The notes under the pieces were generated by a model. That model searched no databases. It saw only the letters and a list, made by a program, of their open reading frames with translations, and had not been told where the DNA came from. Positions 54,047 through 62,073 of a stretch of DNA of 64,000 nt are shown piece by piece. Source of the DNA: OLB6 sp964620125. GTDB lineage: Bacteria; Bacteroidota; Ignavibacteria; Kapaibacteriales; Kapaibacteriaceae. The DNA is taken from NCBI GenBank assembly GCA_964620125.1, contig CAZUGQ010000013.1, positions 1 through 64,000 of the forward strand, read 5' to 3'. The translations under genes were made by a program, and so were the position numbers. The stretch's first letter is position 1; the number at the start of each line of letters is the position of its first letter.

Positions 54047-55878
54047 GGGTGGAACCGCTGATGAATACGTTGTGCGAGTGTGCTACCCACCTCGTTGGCA
54101 AGCTGTTCGATGGTAGCTGCTCTAATTCCCTCGACCGATCCGAAGCGAACGAGCAACTTCGTAGCCGTCTTGGGTCCAACACCTTCGACGTTGGTGATTT
54201 CCGACTGCAATGTGCGTTTATCCCTCAACTTTCGATGATAGGAAATGGCAACACGGTGAGCCTCGTCGCGAGCACGCTGTAGCAGTCGCAGCGTGCTGGA
54301 AGCACGAGGTAAGATTGTTGGCTCGGCCTTGCCAGGTATCACAATTTCTTCCAGTCTCTTTGCAAGTCCTATCACGGGGAATTGCCCCTCCATGTTCAAG
54401 TGCCGCAACGCTTCCATTGCCGCCGACACCTGACCCTTACCACCATCGATGATGCACAAATCTGGCAGGGGTACATCCTTAAGTGATCCACCATAACGGC
54501 GGGTTATGACTTCGCGCATGGCAGCAAAGTCATCGTTACTATCCACGTACTTCAGCTTAAAGGTTCTGTATTCAGACTTCTTTGGTTTGCCATCAACAAA
54601 CACAACCATGCTACTCACATACTCACCACCTTGCATGTGCGAGTTGTCGAAGCACTCAATGCGACGTGGCAGATGATCTAATCGAAGATCACGCTGTAAC
54701 GACAACACAGAGCGGGGCATGCTTTGGTCTTTCTGTGCTTGCTGCACGAGGAGTTCGCGTAACAGGTAGTCTGCATTGGTCTCGGCCATGCTTAGAAGCT
54801 TACGCTTGTCGCCAATCTGCGGTATGATGAGTTCAACCTTTCGTTCTGCTTTCGCGGCGAGAAAGTTGCTGATCATATCTGCGTCGGCAAGTTCACAGGG
54901 TATGAGCACTTCGGGTGGTATCTGTTCCTGTTCCACATACCAACGCTCGAGAGTGGTTTGAATCAACTCTTCGTCAGTTCGGTCGGCGCTATTGGTTATA
55001 AAAAAGTGCCGCTTCCCAACCAGGTTCCCATCGCGAATGGTAAAAACCAAGGTGCAGGCGGTAGGGCCAATTCGAGCGAGGGCGAACACGTCGCGATCTG
55101 CACTATCTGCCGACATCACCTTTTGTTTTGCTGTGTACTCTCGGAGTTTTTCCAAGCGTTGTCGAACGATTGCTGCTTCTTCGAAGCGCAACTCTTCGGC
55201 GAGGGCAAACATTCTAGACTCCATCTGGCGTTCCAACTCTCGTGTGCGTCCGCTTAGAATTTGCTGTGCCTGACGAACATGATTCATGTACTGATCGCGG
55301 GAGATCAGATTCTCACACGGACCTTCGCACTTCTTGATGTGGTACTCCAAACACACCTTGTACTTACCTGCAGCAATCGTTTCTTCGGTAAGGGGCAGTT
55401 CGCACGTTCGCAGGGGGAAGATGGAGCGAATGGTTTTGATAAGGTAGTAGAGGTAGGTGCCATCTGTGTACGGACCAAAGTATTTGCTACCATCGCGAAC
55501 AACCCTGCGTGTTTTAAACACCCGCGGGTACTCTTCACGCGTGATCCGGATGTAGGGATAACTTTTGTCGTCCTTCAGAAGAATGTTGTACCGCGGTTGA
55601 TGTTCCTTGATAAGGTTGTTTTCAAGGAGCAGTGCTTCTGCCTCAGTGTCTGTTACGATCACATCCACGTCGGCAATCTTCCTTGTAAGCACGCGCATTC
55701 GTGCATCGCTCGGCCGATTCTCTTGGAAATAGGCCCGTACCCGATTCCGAAGGTTCTTTGCCTTCCCCACATACAGAACGGTTCCTTCGGCATCTTTATG
55801 AAGGTACACTCCAGGCTTGGTGGGCAGGCCGGCAACTTTCCGACTCAGACCTGATCGTTCCGTCGTTTCCTCTTCCAT
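54043..55878 (-). CDS. uvrC: excinuclease ABC subunit C (UvrC)
   Basis: Makes both incisions in nucleotide excision repair. 611 residues from the ATG at 55878; an upstream in-frame Met exists, but the conserved domain starts at GLPTKPGVYLHKDAEGTV. N-terminal GIY-YIG nuclease (LYVGKAKNLRNRVRAYF), UvrB-binding UVR motif (MFALAEELRFEEAAIVRQRLE), RNase H-like C-terminal nuclease (IECFDNSHMQGGE; DLCIIDGGKGQVSAA), and a tandem HhH (NVEGVGPKTATKLLVRFG). The divergent MoxR gene starts 59 bp away; TATCTTGC just upstream resembles the -7 element. Confidence 0.95.
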   Translation of the reverse strand: MEEETTERSGLSRKVAGLPTKPGVYLHKDAEGTVLYVGKAKNLRNRVRAYFQENRPSDARMRVLTRKIADVDVIVTDTEAEALLLENNLIKEHQPRYNILLKDDKSYPYIRITREEYPRVFKTRRVVRDGSKYFGPYTDGTYLYYLIKTIRSIFPLRTCELPLTEETIAAGKYKVCLEYHIKKCEGPCENLISRDQYMNHVRQAQQILSGRTRELERQMESRMFALAEELRFEEAAIVRQRLEKLREYTAKQKVMSADSADRDVFALARIGPTACTLVFTIRDGNLVGKRHFFITNSADRTDEELIQTTLERWYVEQEQIPPEVLIPCELADADMISNFLAAKAERKVELIIPQIGDKRKLLSMAETNADYLLRELLVQQAQKDQSMPRSVLSLQRDLRLDHLPRRIECFDNSHMQGGEYVSSMVVFVDGKPKKSEYRTFKLKYVDSNDDFAAMREVITRRYGGSLKDVPLPDLCIIDGGKGQVSAAMEALRHLNMEGQFPVIGLAKRLEEIVIPGKAEPTILPRASSTLRLLQRARDEAHRVAISYHRKLRDKRTLQSEITNVEGVGPKTATKLLVRFGSVEGIRAATIEQLANEVGSTLAQRIHQRFHP

Positions 55879-55937
55879 ACAGTCCGCAAGATATGGCCCT
55901 TCCGTCAGGCCTATATTAGCCGCATCAAGGAGGAACC

Positions 55938-57254
55938 ATGGAGTTAACGACCAGTGATGCACTGCCATCGGTAGAACAGGTAGCCATCGAACTCAAGGAA
56001 GCTGCTGCCTTTATCGGCAGCCGAGTGATCAATCGCGAGGAGGTGATTGAGCAAGCCATTTGTGCACTGTTAACCGGCGAACATCTTTTGCTCCAAAGCA
56101 GAACTGGTGCTGGTAAGAGCCTGTTGGCAGAGCAGGTGTTCAGCATGTTCGAAGGAGCCCGATTGTTTCGCGTACAGGCAAGCAAGGAGCAGCAGCCAGA
56201 CACCTATTTCGGTGGCCTTGATTTGGAGCAGCTTAAATCGGGTAGGATCATTCACAATGTGGAAGGGTCGCTGGTTGAGAGTGAATTCGGATTCATCGAT
56301 GAAATCTTCGATGCCAATGACTTCACACTGCGGGCTCTTTTATCACTGCTCAACGAACGCCGACTGATGCGCGGCGTACAGAATATACCGTCGGTACTGC
56401 ATACGGTTATTGCGGCAACAAACTATCTGCGGATATCGGAGGTTACCGAAGCCTTGCTCGATAGGTTCATGTTCAAGGCAATGATTCTTCCGGATAAAGA
56501 CCCCTTCATTCAGTACAAAATTGCGCAGAGGTACCTTGAACACGGCGGACGTCCGGCAGAACCACGCCGCCGTATCCCCTACTCCCGCCTGAAACACCTG
56601 TATCATGTTGTTCGAGGTGAGGCTGAAGATTTGATCATCAGTGTTTCCAACGAGATGTTGTACTTCACCAACATCGTGATTCGGCATTTCGAATTCCTTA
56701 GGAATCGGCAGCTGCATGATCGAACAGCAACCGGACCTCAATCTGATTTTTATATCTCGCCTCGCACTCAGGCAAAGAGCCTGGACCTACTCCGTGCACT
56801 GGCTCTCCTCAAGGGCAGAGATACCGTTGTTCACGACGATGTAAGCCGCCTGTACTTCATTTTCGCCACCGTTGGTTTACCGGAAGAAGTTGCATTATTC
56901 CGCAAGGCATACACTACGGTGCTCAACTCGTTAACCTCCGCTCGCGGATTCGATCAGGTAACCGTGCTGCTGGACTTCACGGAGATTCTGGAAGAACTCA
57001 AAGCCCATCCCTTGCGCATGCGGGAGCCCCTTCACAACCTGAGCAATACAGCGTTGCGCCGCAACTTCTTCGAATGGTTGCGAGAGACCTTTGGTGGAGA
57101 GCAGCCACAGGACAGAAATAAGATGATGCTTGAGCAGTTTCTGAAGGACTTTGTTCCTGTGTGTGACGAAGTACGGGAACTCAAGCATAGTGTGGAGCAA
57201 CTGCTTCAGCAAACCATGATCCTGGTGGAACGTGAGCTCAACAGGCATCGGTGA
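55938..57254 (+). CDS. MoxR-family AAA+ ATPase (RavA-like)
   Basis: 438 residues. Walker A RTGAGKSLL near residue 58, Walker B FGFIDEIFDAND near 115, sensor 1 VIAATNYLRIS, arginine finger ALLDRFMFK, then a helical lid and C-terminal extension. MoxR ATPases act as chaperones that load metals or remodel complexes, with VWA partners. A strong Shine-Dalgarno AAGGAGG lies 4-10 bases before the ATG. It overlaps the VWA gene (57232), so they form a two-gene unit similar to RavA/ViaA. Confidence 0.88.
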   Translation: MELTTSDALPSVEQVAIELKEAAAFIGSRVINREEVIEQAICALLTGEHLLLQSRTGAGKSLLAEQVFSMFEGARLFRVQASKEQQPDTYFGGLDLEQLKSGRIIHNVEGSLVESEFGFIDEIFDANDFTLRALLSLLNERRLMRGVQNIPSVLHTVIAATNYLRISEVTEALLDRFMFKAMILPDKDPFIQYKIAQRYLEHGGRPAEPRRRIPYSRLKHLYHVVRGEAEDLIISVSNEMLYFTNIVIRHFEFLRNRQLHDRTATGPQSDFYISPRTQAKSLDLLRALALLKGRDTVVHDDVSRLYFIFATVGLPEEVALFRKAYTTVLNSLTSARGFDQVTVLLDFTEILEELKAHPLRMREPLHNLSNTALRRNFFEWLRETFGGEQPQDRNKMMLEQFLKDFVPVCDEVRELKHSVEQLLQQTMILVERELNRHR

Positions 57255-58818
57255 GAGCTCCTCACGGCAGGTGATCGAAACATCGGAGTTCTTCTCACGC
57301 ATGGAAGAATTCGGGTTTTTCGACTCTGTGCAAGAGCACCTTCCGCATGAATTCACTCTTATCTACGAAATCGCTCGCATCATCGAGGATGCATCGCAGT
57401 CTCTTGCGCAAACACTAGCCCCAATACTTGAGTTACAGGAAGCTGCTATAGATGCCACAACGGAATCCGTCCTTGTTCCGTTAGTGCCGGAAGCCAAGGA
57501 GTTTGAAGCTGATCTGATTCGCAGTGTCACCGAAGTCCGCCACATCTATCCTTATCAGTTCCTTCTGCCAGAGAACGTCTTCCTGCAACGACTTGCGGAA
57601 CGATCACTGTGGATGCCACGCCCCCGAACTCCCAGAAACTTCCGCTACCAAACCGAAAGTGAACGTTTTGCACCGGATGACAGAAAGCAAAAGGTATATG
57701 TGTTGTTCGATACGTCGAGCTCGATGCAACATCATTATCGAATACACCTGGCAAAGGCAATAGCCTACCTGTTTCTGAGAAGAAACCAAAAGGAACTGGG
57801 TACTGTGTTCTGTCGCACCTTCGATCTGAAGGTTGGTGATTTACGAACGGCGCGCGACATTCCCAGCTTTGATCGGTTGATTAGCGACATCATGCATATC
57901 CGCGACCTTGGCAACGGAACCGTATTACAAAAGGCTTTGCAACAGGCGGTCGACGACATCTCGCACGAAAGCCAGCTTTCGCAGGCACAGATTCTCGTGA
58001 TCACAGATGGCGTTGCCCACGTGGATATCGAAGGACTTCGTGCACAAATGGGATCCAATATCATCGTGAACACGGTGAAAATCGGCCATGCACGCATGGT
58101 GGTTGACGACAAGGTGATTGAAGATCAGGTATTCCAGTCTTCGAGTGATGATGCAAAACGACTGCGAGAGTTGATCCTTCAGCGCAGAGATCTGGAGATT
58201 GGCTTGGCGTCCGCTGCTGGAGCCCGACATATCGAGGCACTGCGAAGCCAGGTTACTCTTGTGCAACGGCAAATAGACAATCTCAAGCAGAAATTTGCCA
58301 GTAAGGTATCGGAAGAATACGGTCTAGAGATACAACAGCTAAGTAACGTGTATGTGGAGATCGACGACATTGATCCATCCGTGGCATTTAGCTTTCCGGA
58401 AGATAAGGTTGAGGAACTCGAAACCTTGGCAGCCGCACTCCTCAAGGAACTCCGCGAAGAGCATCAGGTGGAAGACATCAAGCGAGCTGCCGTGCTGTAC
58501 GACCATCTGTACCTGCTCATGCAATACAACACCATCGATGCACCCCGGTTGGAGCGGTATGCAACCGAGCTCGAGCAATTACTGGATCACATCTTAAACA
58601 AACCGGGTCAAGCTGCAGAAGACGTTTCGATTAGTGATAGCGAACGTTTGCAGCTGAAGAATATGTTGGAAGGGGGCTTTGGTGCAGACAAGTTTTCGCT
58701 TGCACGGCTGATACGAACCATCCTTATGAAGCTCAAACGTTGGTGGCGAACTCGCCGACAGTTCAAGGTATTCCGAAAACTTACAGGCAGGCGTATTGCA
58801 AAGCGCACCCGATCATGA
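57232..58818 (+). CDS. VWA-domain protein (ViaA/CoxE-like), partner of MoxR
   Basis: 528 residues from a GTG at 57232 that overlaps the moxR-like gene by 23 bp; an ATG at 57301 (505 residues) is an alternative. Helical N-terminus, then a C-terminal-half VWA domain with MIDAS FDTSSSMQ near 165, RTFD, LGNGTVLQKAL (Thr) and ILVITDGVAHVD. A coiled-coil follows (ALRSQVTLVQRQIDNLKQK) plus a basic tail (RRQFKVFRKLTGRRIAKR). Soluble, probably cytoplasmic. The metal-dependent site is intact. It should bind the MoxR ATPase and an unknown client. Confidence 0.82.
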   Translation: MSSTGIGESSSRQVIETSEFFSRMEEFGFFDSVQEHLPHEFTLIYEIARIIEDASQSLAQTLAPILELQEAAIDATTESVLVPLVPEAKEFEADLIRSVTEVRHIYPYQFLLPENVFLQRLAERSLWMPRPRTPRNFRYQTESERFAPDDRKQKVYVLFDTSSSMQHHYRIHLAKAIAYLFLRRNQKELGTVFCRTFDLKVGDLRTARDIPSFDRLISDIMHIRDLGNGTVLQKALQQAVDDISHESQLSQAQILVITDGVAHVDIEGLRAQMGSNIIVNTVKIGHARMVVDDKVIEDQVFQSSSDDAKRLRELILQRRDLEIGLASAAGARHIEALRSQVTLVQRQIDNLKQKFASKVSEEYGLEIQQLSNVYVEIDDIDPSVAFSFPEDKVEELETLAAALLKELREEHQVEDIKRAAVLYDHLYLLMQYNTIDAPRLERYATELEQLLDHILNKPGQAAEDVSISDSERLQLKNMLEGGFGADKFSLARLIRTILMKLKRWWRTRRQFKVFRKLTGRRIAKRTRS

Positions 58819-58834
58819 ATACTCCCGCCATGGT

Positions 58835-60196
58835 TCAATAGTCGGCTTCGTCCTCATCCCCTGGTAGCACAGTGGCACGACCAATGCTGTGATACTCAAA
58901 CCCACTAGCTCCCATTTCATCCAGATTGTAAAGGTTGCGTCCATCAAAAATGAGGGCTCTGCGTAATGACGATCGCACGCGCCCGAAATCTGGATTGCGG
59001 AACTCATTCCATTCTGTTGCAATGATGAGTGCATCTGCATCATCCAATGCAGCATACATGCTTTCAGCGTACATGATTCTATCGCCCAATACGCGGCGGG
59101 CATTGTTTATCGCCTCGGGGTCGTATGCCGATATCTGAGCCCCCTGCTCAACAAGAATGTTGGCAACCTCGAAGGCAGGTGCATCACGCACATCATCAGT
59201 GTTGGGCTTAAACGAAAGTCCCCACAGCGCAAATCGTTTACCGTGTACATTGCCTTCGAACCGGCGAATGATACGTGCAGTAAATCGCTCCATCTGCTGC
59301 CGATTTACAACGTGAGTGGCTTCCACAATTTCCAGAGGGGTACCTGCGCTACGAGCTGCGTGGATGATTGCCTGAACATCTTTAGGAAAGCAGCTTCCCC
59401 CATACCCGATGCCAGAGAATAAAAAACGACGTCCAATCCGTTCATCAGCACCGATGGCCATGCGAACGTTCTCTATATCAGCACCAACAGCCTCGCAATA
59501 CTCTGAAAGATCATTCATGAATGAAATCTTGGTTGCGAGAAAACTATTGGCAGCATACTTGGCTACTTCCGCACTTGCAACATCGAACTTATAAATGGGT
59601 GCTCCCCACTTCACAAATGGTGTGTAGAGATCAGCCATAACCTCCAAGGCCCATGCGCTGCTCGAACCAACGATTACTCGATCGGGTTTCATAAAGTCAT
59701 CCACGGCAAAACCTTCCCGCAAAAACTCGGGATTGCTCACAACAAACACCTCCTTATCGGGAGCAACATCTCGAAAGATTGCCTCTACTCTGGCTGCAGT
59801 GCCCACCGGTACGGTGCTCTTGTTGGCAACAATGCGTGGTTCCTGAATGTCTAGATCCACAAGAAGCTGTGCAACGTGTTTGGATACCGATATCACAGCG
59901 GCAAGGTCAGCCGCTCCATCCTTGTCTGGTGGCGTTGGCAAGCAGAACATCAGAATCGAGCATCGACGCACGGCATCGGCCAAGTCGAGAGAAAACTCTA
60001 GGCGGCCCTCACGAATGTTGCGTACAAGAATGTGCTCCAGACCTCGCTCGAAGATTACTGGGTCGCCCGACCGCAACCGCTCTAGTTTGTTGGCATCTAC
60101 ATCGATGCACACAACCTGGTTGCCTATATCTGCCAAACATGTGCCAGTGACTAATCCAACATAGCCGGTGCCGATCACACCAATGGAATACGACAT
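58835..60196 (-). CDS. ugd: UDP-glucose 6-dehydrogenase
   Basis: Oxidises UDP-glucose to UDP-glucuronate with two NAD+. 453 residues with all signatures: IGVIGTGYVGLVTGTCLAD (NAD), TVPVGTAAR, FAVDDFMKPDRVIVG, YAANSFLATKISFMN, the catalytic Cys in GGSCFPKDV near 265, and the C-terminal UDP domain LWGLSFKPNTDDVRDAP. UDP-glucuronate feeds surface polysaccharides. It follows the small membrane gene by 33 bp on the same strand. Confidence 0.95.
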   Translation of the reverse strand: MSYSIGVIGTGYVGLVTGTCLADIGNQVVCIDVDANKLERLRSGDPVIFERGLEHILVRNIREGRLEFSLDLADAVRRCSILMFCLPTPPDKDGAADLAAVISVSKHVAQLLVDLDIQEPRIVANKSTVPVGTAARVEAIFRDVAPDKEVFVVSNPEFLREGFAVDDFMKPDRVIVGSSSAWALEVMADLYTPFVKWGAPIYKFDVASAEVAKYAANSFLATKISFMNDLSEYCEAVGADIENVRMAIGADERIGRRFLFSGIGYGGSCFPKDVQAIIHAARSAGTPLEIVEATHVVNRQQMERFTARIIRRFEGNVHGKRFALWGLSFKPNTDDVRDAPAFEVANILVEQGAQISAYDPEAINNARRVLGDRIMYAESMYAALDDADALIIATEWNEFRNPDFGRVRSSLRRALIFDGRNLYNLDEMGASGFEYHSIGRATVLPGDEDEADY

Positions 60197-60229
60197 GGAG
60201 AAACGAAAATCGTGGGTGGAGAAAAGATT

Positions 60230-60400
60230 CTACATGGTAAGTGCTCTGGCAACGAAGATCAAAATGATCAGGATGGTTACCAGTATCGCTGCTTTCACAA
60301 GTCGCTTCAGCAAAGCCAATCCAACAAACGCAATCAACACCCAAACCAAGATTTTGATTGGTGGAGCGAGTGCGTGGTACCAAACAAGAATGTCAGCCAT
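60230..60400 (-). CDS. 56-residue small membrane protein
   Basis: Too short for common length cut-offs. The ATG at 60400 overlaps the stop of the TonB-like gene (ATGA) and the TAG is at 60230. The protein opens MADILVWYHALAPPIKI, then has two hydrophobic helices (ILVWVLIAFVGLALLKRLV and AAILVTILIILIFVARAL). Positive residues sit between and after the helices. The overlap, the operon position and the absence of other coding in the gap support it. Unknown function; it may be an accessory of the TonB-like complex. Confidence 0.6.
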   Translation of the reverse strand: MADILVWYHALAPPIKILVWVLIAFVGLALLKRLVKAAILVTILIILIFVARALTM

Positions 60401-61152
60401 CAACTGTTCCGGAACACAAACGTGATGGTTCCCTCCATTTCAACATTCGTTGAAAGCGGATTGAAGCGCCAACGATACAAAGCCGACATTGCCGCCTGGT
60501 CTACCTGTGGATTGCCACCACGGCGAACTGGCATTACCCAACTCACCGTGCCATCAGGACGAACGCGAAACTTGAGTTTTACTTCGGTGTTCAACGTGCC
60601 TGTGGGGAACTTTGGCATTTCTTTCTTTAAGACGGTGCGGTTACCGCCACCGCCCCAATCGACGTTATCGATTCCAAGCCCCTTTCCTTTTCCTGTTCCA
60701 ACCCAACCTAGTCCCGAGCCATCGTCCGATCCGTCCTTGAGTCCACGATTATCATTGGCATCCGCCTGTTCACGACTCTTCCCATTGTTACCTGTTTCCG
60801 ACACCAGGCGGTGTTGCGCATACAGCGTCGGGTCATCTGTCGATGTTGCCTTTCTTGATTGTCGAGACTGTGCAGCATCATCCAAGGGATTGCCTTCTGG
60901 TCCACGTGCCGCAGCTCCTTCCCTGGTAAGGTTTCCCCTTCTTCCGCCGGTCCCATCACCATCACCAAAACGCACCTCAATCATTCCTGGTGAAGGTGGC
61001 ACTGGGTAGGGCTTTGGTGGCTCTATGCGCGTGCACATGCTCACAAGCACAACAGCGCTGAAAACAAGAATCGAAGCACCGAAACCACGGAAAGTGTTTG
61101 GGCTCCAGCGTAGCTGAACACTCGAAACGTTGATATCGTCATGTGTTCTCAT
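60400..61152 (-). CDS. TonB-family energy transducer, C-terminal domain
   Basis: About 250 residues from ATG 61152 (a longer start at 61185 would overlap the SPOR gene). A single N-terminal membrane anchor (FGASILVFSAVVLVSMCT), a Pro-rich, then Gly/Asp-rich low-complexity spacer, and the TonB C-terminal domain (LKFRVRPDGTVSW, RWRFNPLSTNVEMEGTITFVF). It would link an inner-membrane proton-motive complex to an outer-membrane receptor; ExbB/ExbD are not nearby. The neighbouring beta-barrel and TPR genes are possible partners. The gene has an 11-bp gap to the SPOR stop. Confidence 0.82.
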   Translation of the reverse strand: MRTHDDINVSSVQLRWSPNTFRGFGASILVFSAVVLVSMCTRIEPPKPYPVPPSPGMIEVRFGDGDGTGGRRGNLTREGAAARGPEGNPLDDAAQSRQSRKATSTDDPTLYAQHRLVSETGNNGKSREQADANDNRGLKDGSDDGSGLGWVGTGKGKGLGIDNVDWGGGGNRTVLKKEMPKFPTGTLNTEVKLKFRVRPDGTVSWVMPVRRGGNPQVDQAAMSALYRWRFNPLSTNVEMEGTITFVFRNS

Positions 61153-61163
61153 TCTCGTTCTTG

Positions 61164-62072
61164 CTATCTCACCCGAGCAATCCACGGCTCCCGAAACCCC
61201 AGTCGAAGCGCTTCACTCTCTGCAGCATCACGTGTGCCAAACTCACCGAAACGTACGCGGTACCATGGTTCACCTTTGATGCGCTGTTCAACGATGTACC
61301 CTCCACTCACGTTTCGGTCACGCAAGGATTGCAACCACTCATTAGCATCGTCCTTGCTCGGACTGCTGAATACCTGCACAACAAAAAGAGGCTGCCCTTT
61401 GGCCGCAGTCACCTTTGGCTTCTCAGCCGGAGGCTGCTGCCGACGGCTCTTGGTAGGGGGCTCAGGCTTCGATGCTGATGCAATCGATTCAGTTCGTGGC
61501 GTCTTTGCCACGACCTTCGATTTTGTGGGTGTTGAAGTGGCAGCGTCTTGTGATTGCGACGTTGATGCGGGGGGTACAGGGTTTTTGGATACTGCAGGGT
61601 TCGTGTGTTCGACCGGTGCATACCTTTCTTCGTGCTTGCCTTCGCTCTGGGTTTGGTTTGCACTCATGGTCGAATCGCCAAACAGGGCGTTCAATGCATC
61701 CTGTTCATGCTGCGCCGAACCTTTCAGTTGGGTTACTTCCTGTTCCGGCTGGGCACTGGCACTGTGAGATGAATCATCCGCTTCGGATTCCAGGTTGCCT
61801 GCAATGAAGGCTTCTTCTTCAACCGATGGCCGTGTAAGCCAGTAGGTTACTCCACCAATCACAGACACAACGAGAACACCAGCAGCCAACATGCCAAACC
61901 AGTACAGAGCGCTGCGCTTCCTTGCCCGATCAGGTTTGGATGGTGGAGGTGGAGGTGGAGGCGGATGATGCTGCACCGTTCCTTGTGAATCGGCTGATGT
62001 TTGATCAGGCCTGAATCCAGATCCTTCGGCTCCAAATGCCGTTTGTTCCCACTCGTTGTCGTGCGTAGTCAT
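61164..62072 (-). CDS. SPOR-domain membrane protein
   Basis: About 302 residues. The start at ATG 62072 lies one base from the upstream stop codon. Cytoplasmic Pro-rich stretch (PPPPPPPPSKPD), one transmembrane helix (YWFGMLAAGVLVVSVIGGV), a long Thr/Ser/Lys-rich disordered linker, and a C-terminal SPOR domain (LFVVQVFSSPSKDDANEWLQ; YRVRFGEFGTRDAAESEA), which binds peptidoglycan lacking stem peptides. This suits a cell-division or septal role. An AGGGGGCT at 61455 falls in the linker. Confidence 0.85.
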   Translation of the reverse strand: MTTHDNEWEQTAFGAEGSGFRPDQTSADSQGTVQHHPPPPPPPPSKPDRARKRSALYWFGMLAAGVLVVSVIGGVTYWLTRPSVEEEAFIAGNLESEADDSSHSASAQPEQEVTQLKGSAQHEQDALNALFGDSTMSANQTQSEGKHEERYAPVEHTNPAVSKNPVPPASTSQSQDAATSTPTKSKVVAKTPRTESIASASKPEPPTKSRRQQPPAEKPKVTAAKGQPLFVVQVFSSPSKDDANEWLQSLRDRNVSGGYIVEQRIKGEPWYRVRFGEFGTRDAAESEALRLGFREPWIARVR

Positions 62073-62073
62073 G

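Noticed and set aside
60009..60383. Minus-strand frame overlapping the ugd 5' end and the small membrane gene
   Set aside because: It is out of frame with both genes and has no family features.
1442..60683. Four-G version AGGGGCT as part of the octamer family
   Set aside because: About 17 copies were seen, only about twice what composition predicts, so it was not counted in the motif.
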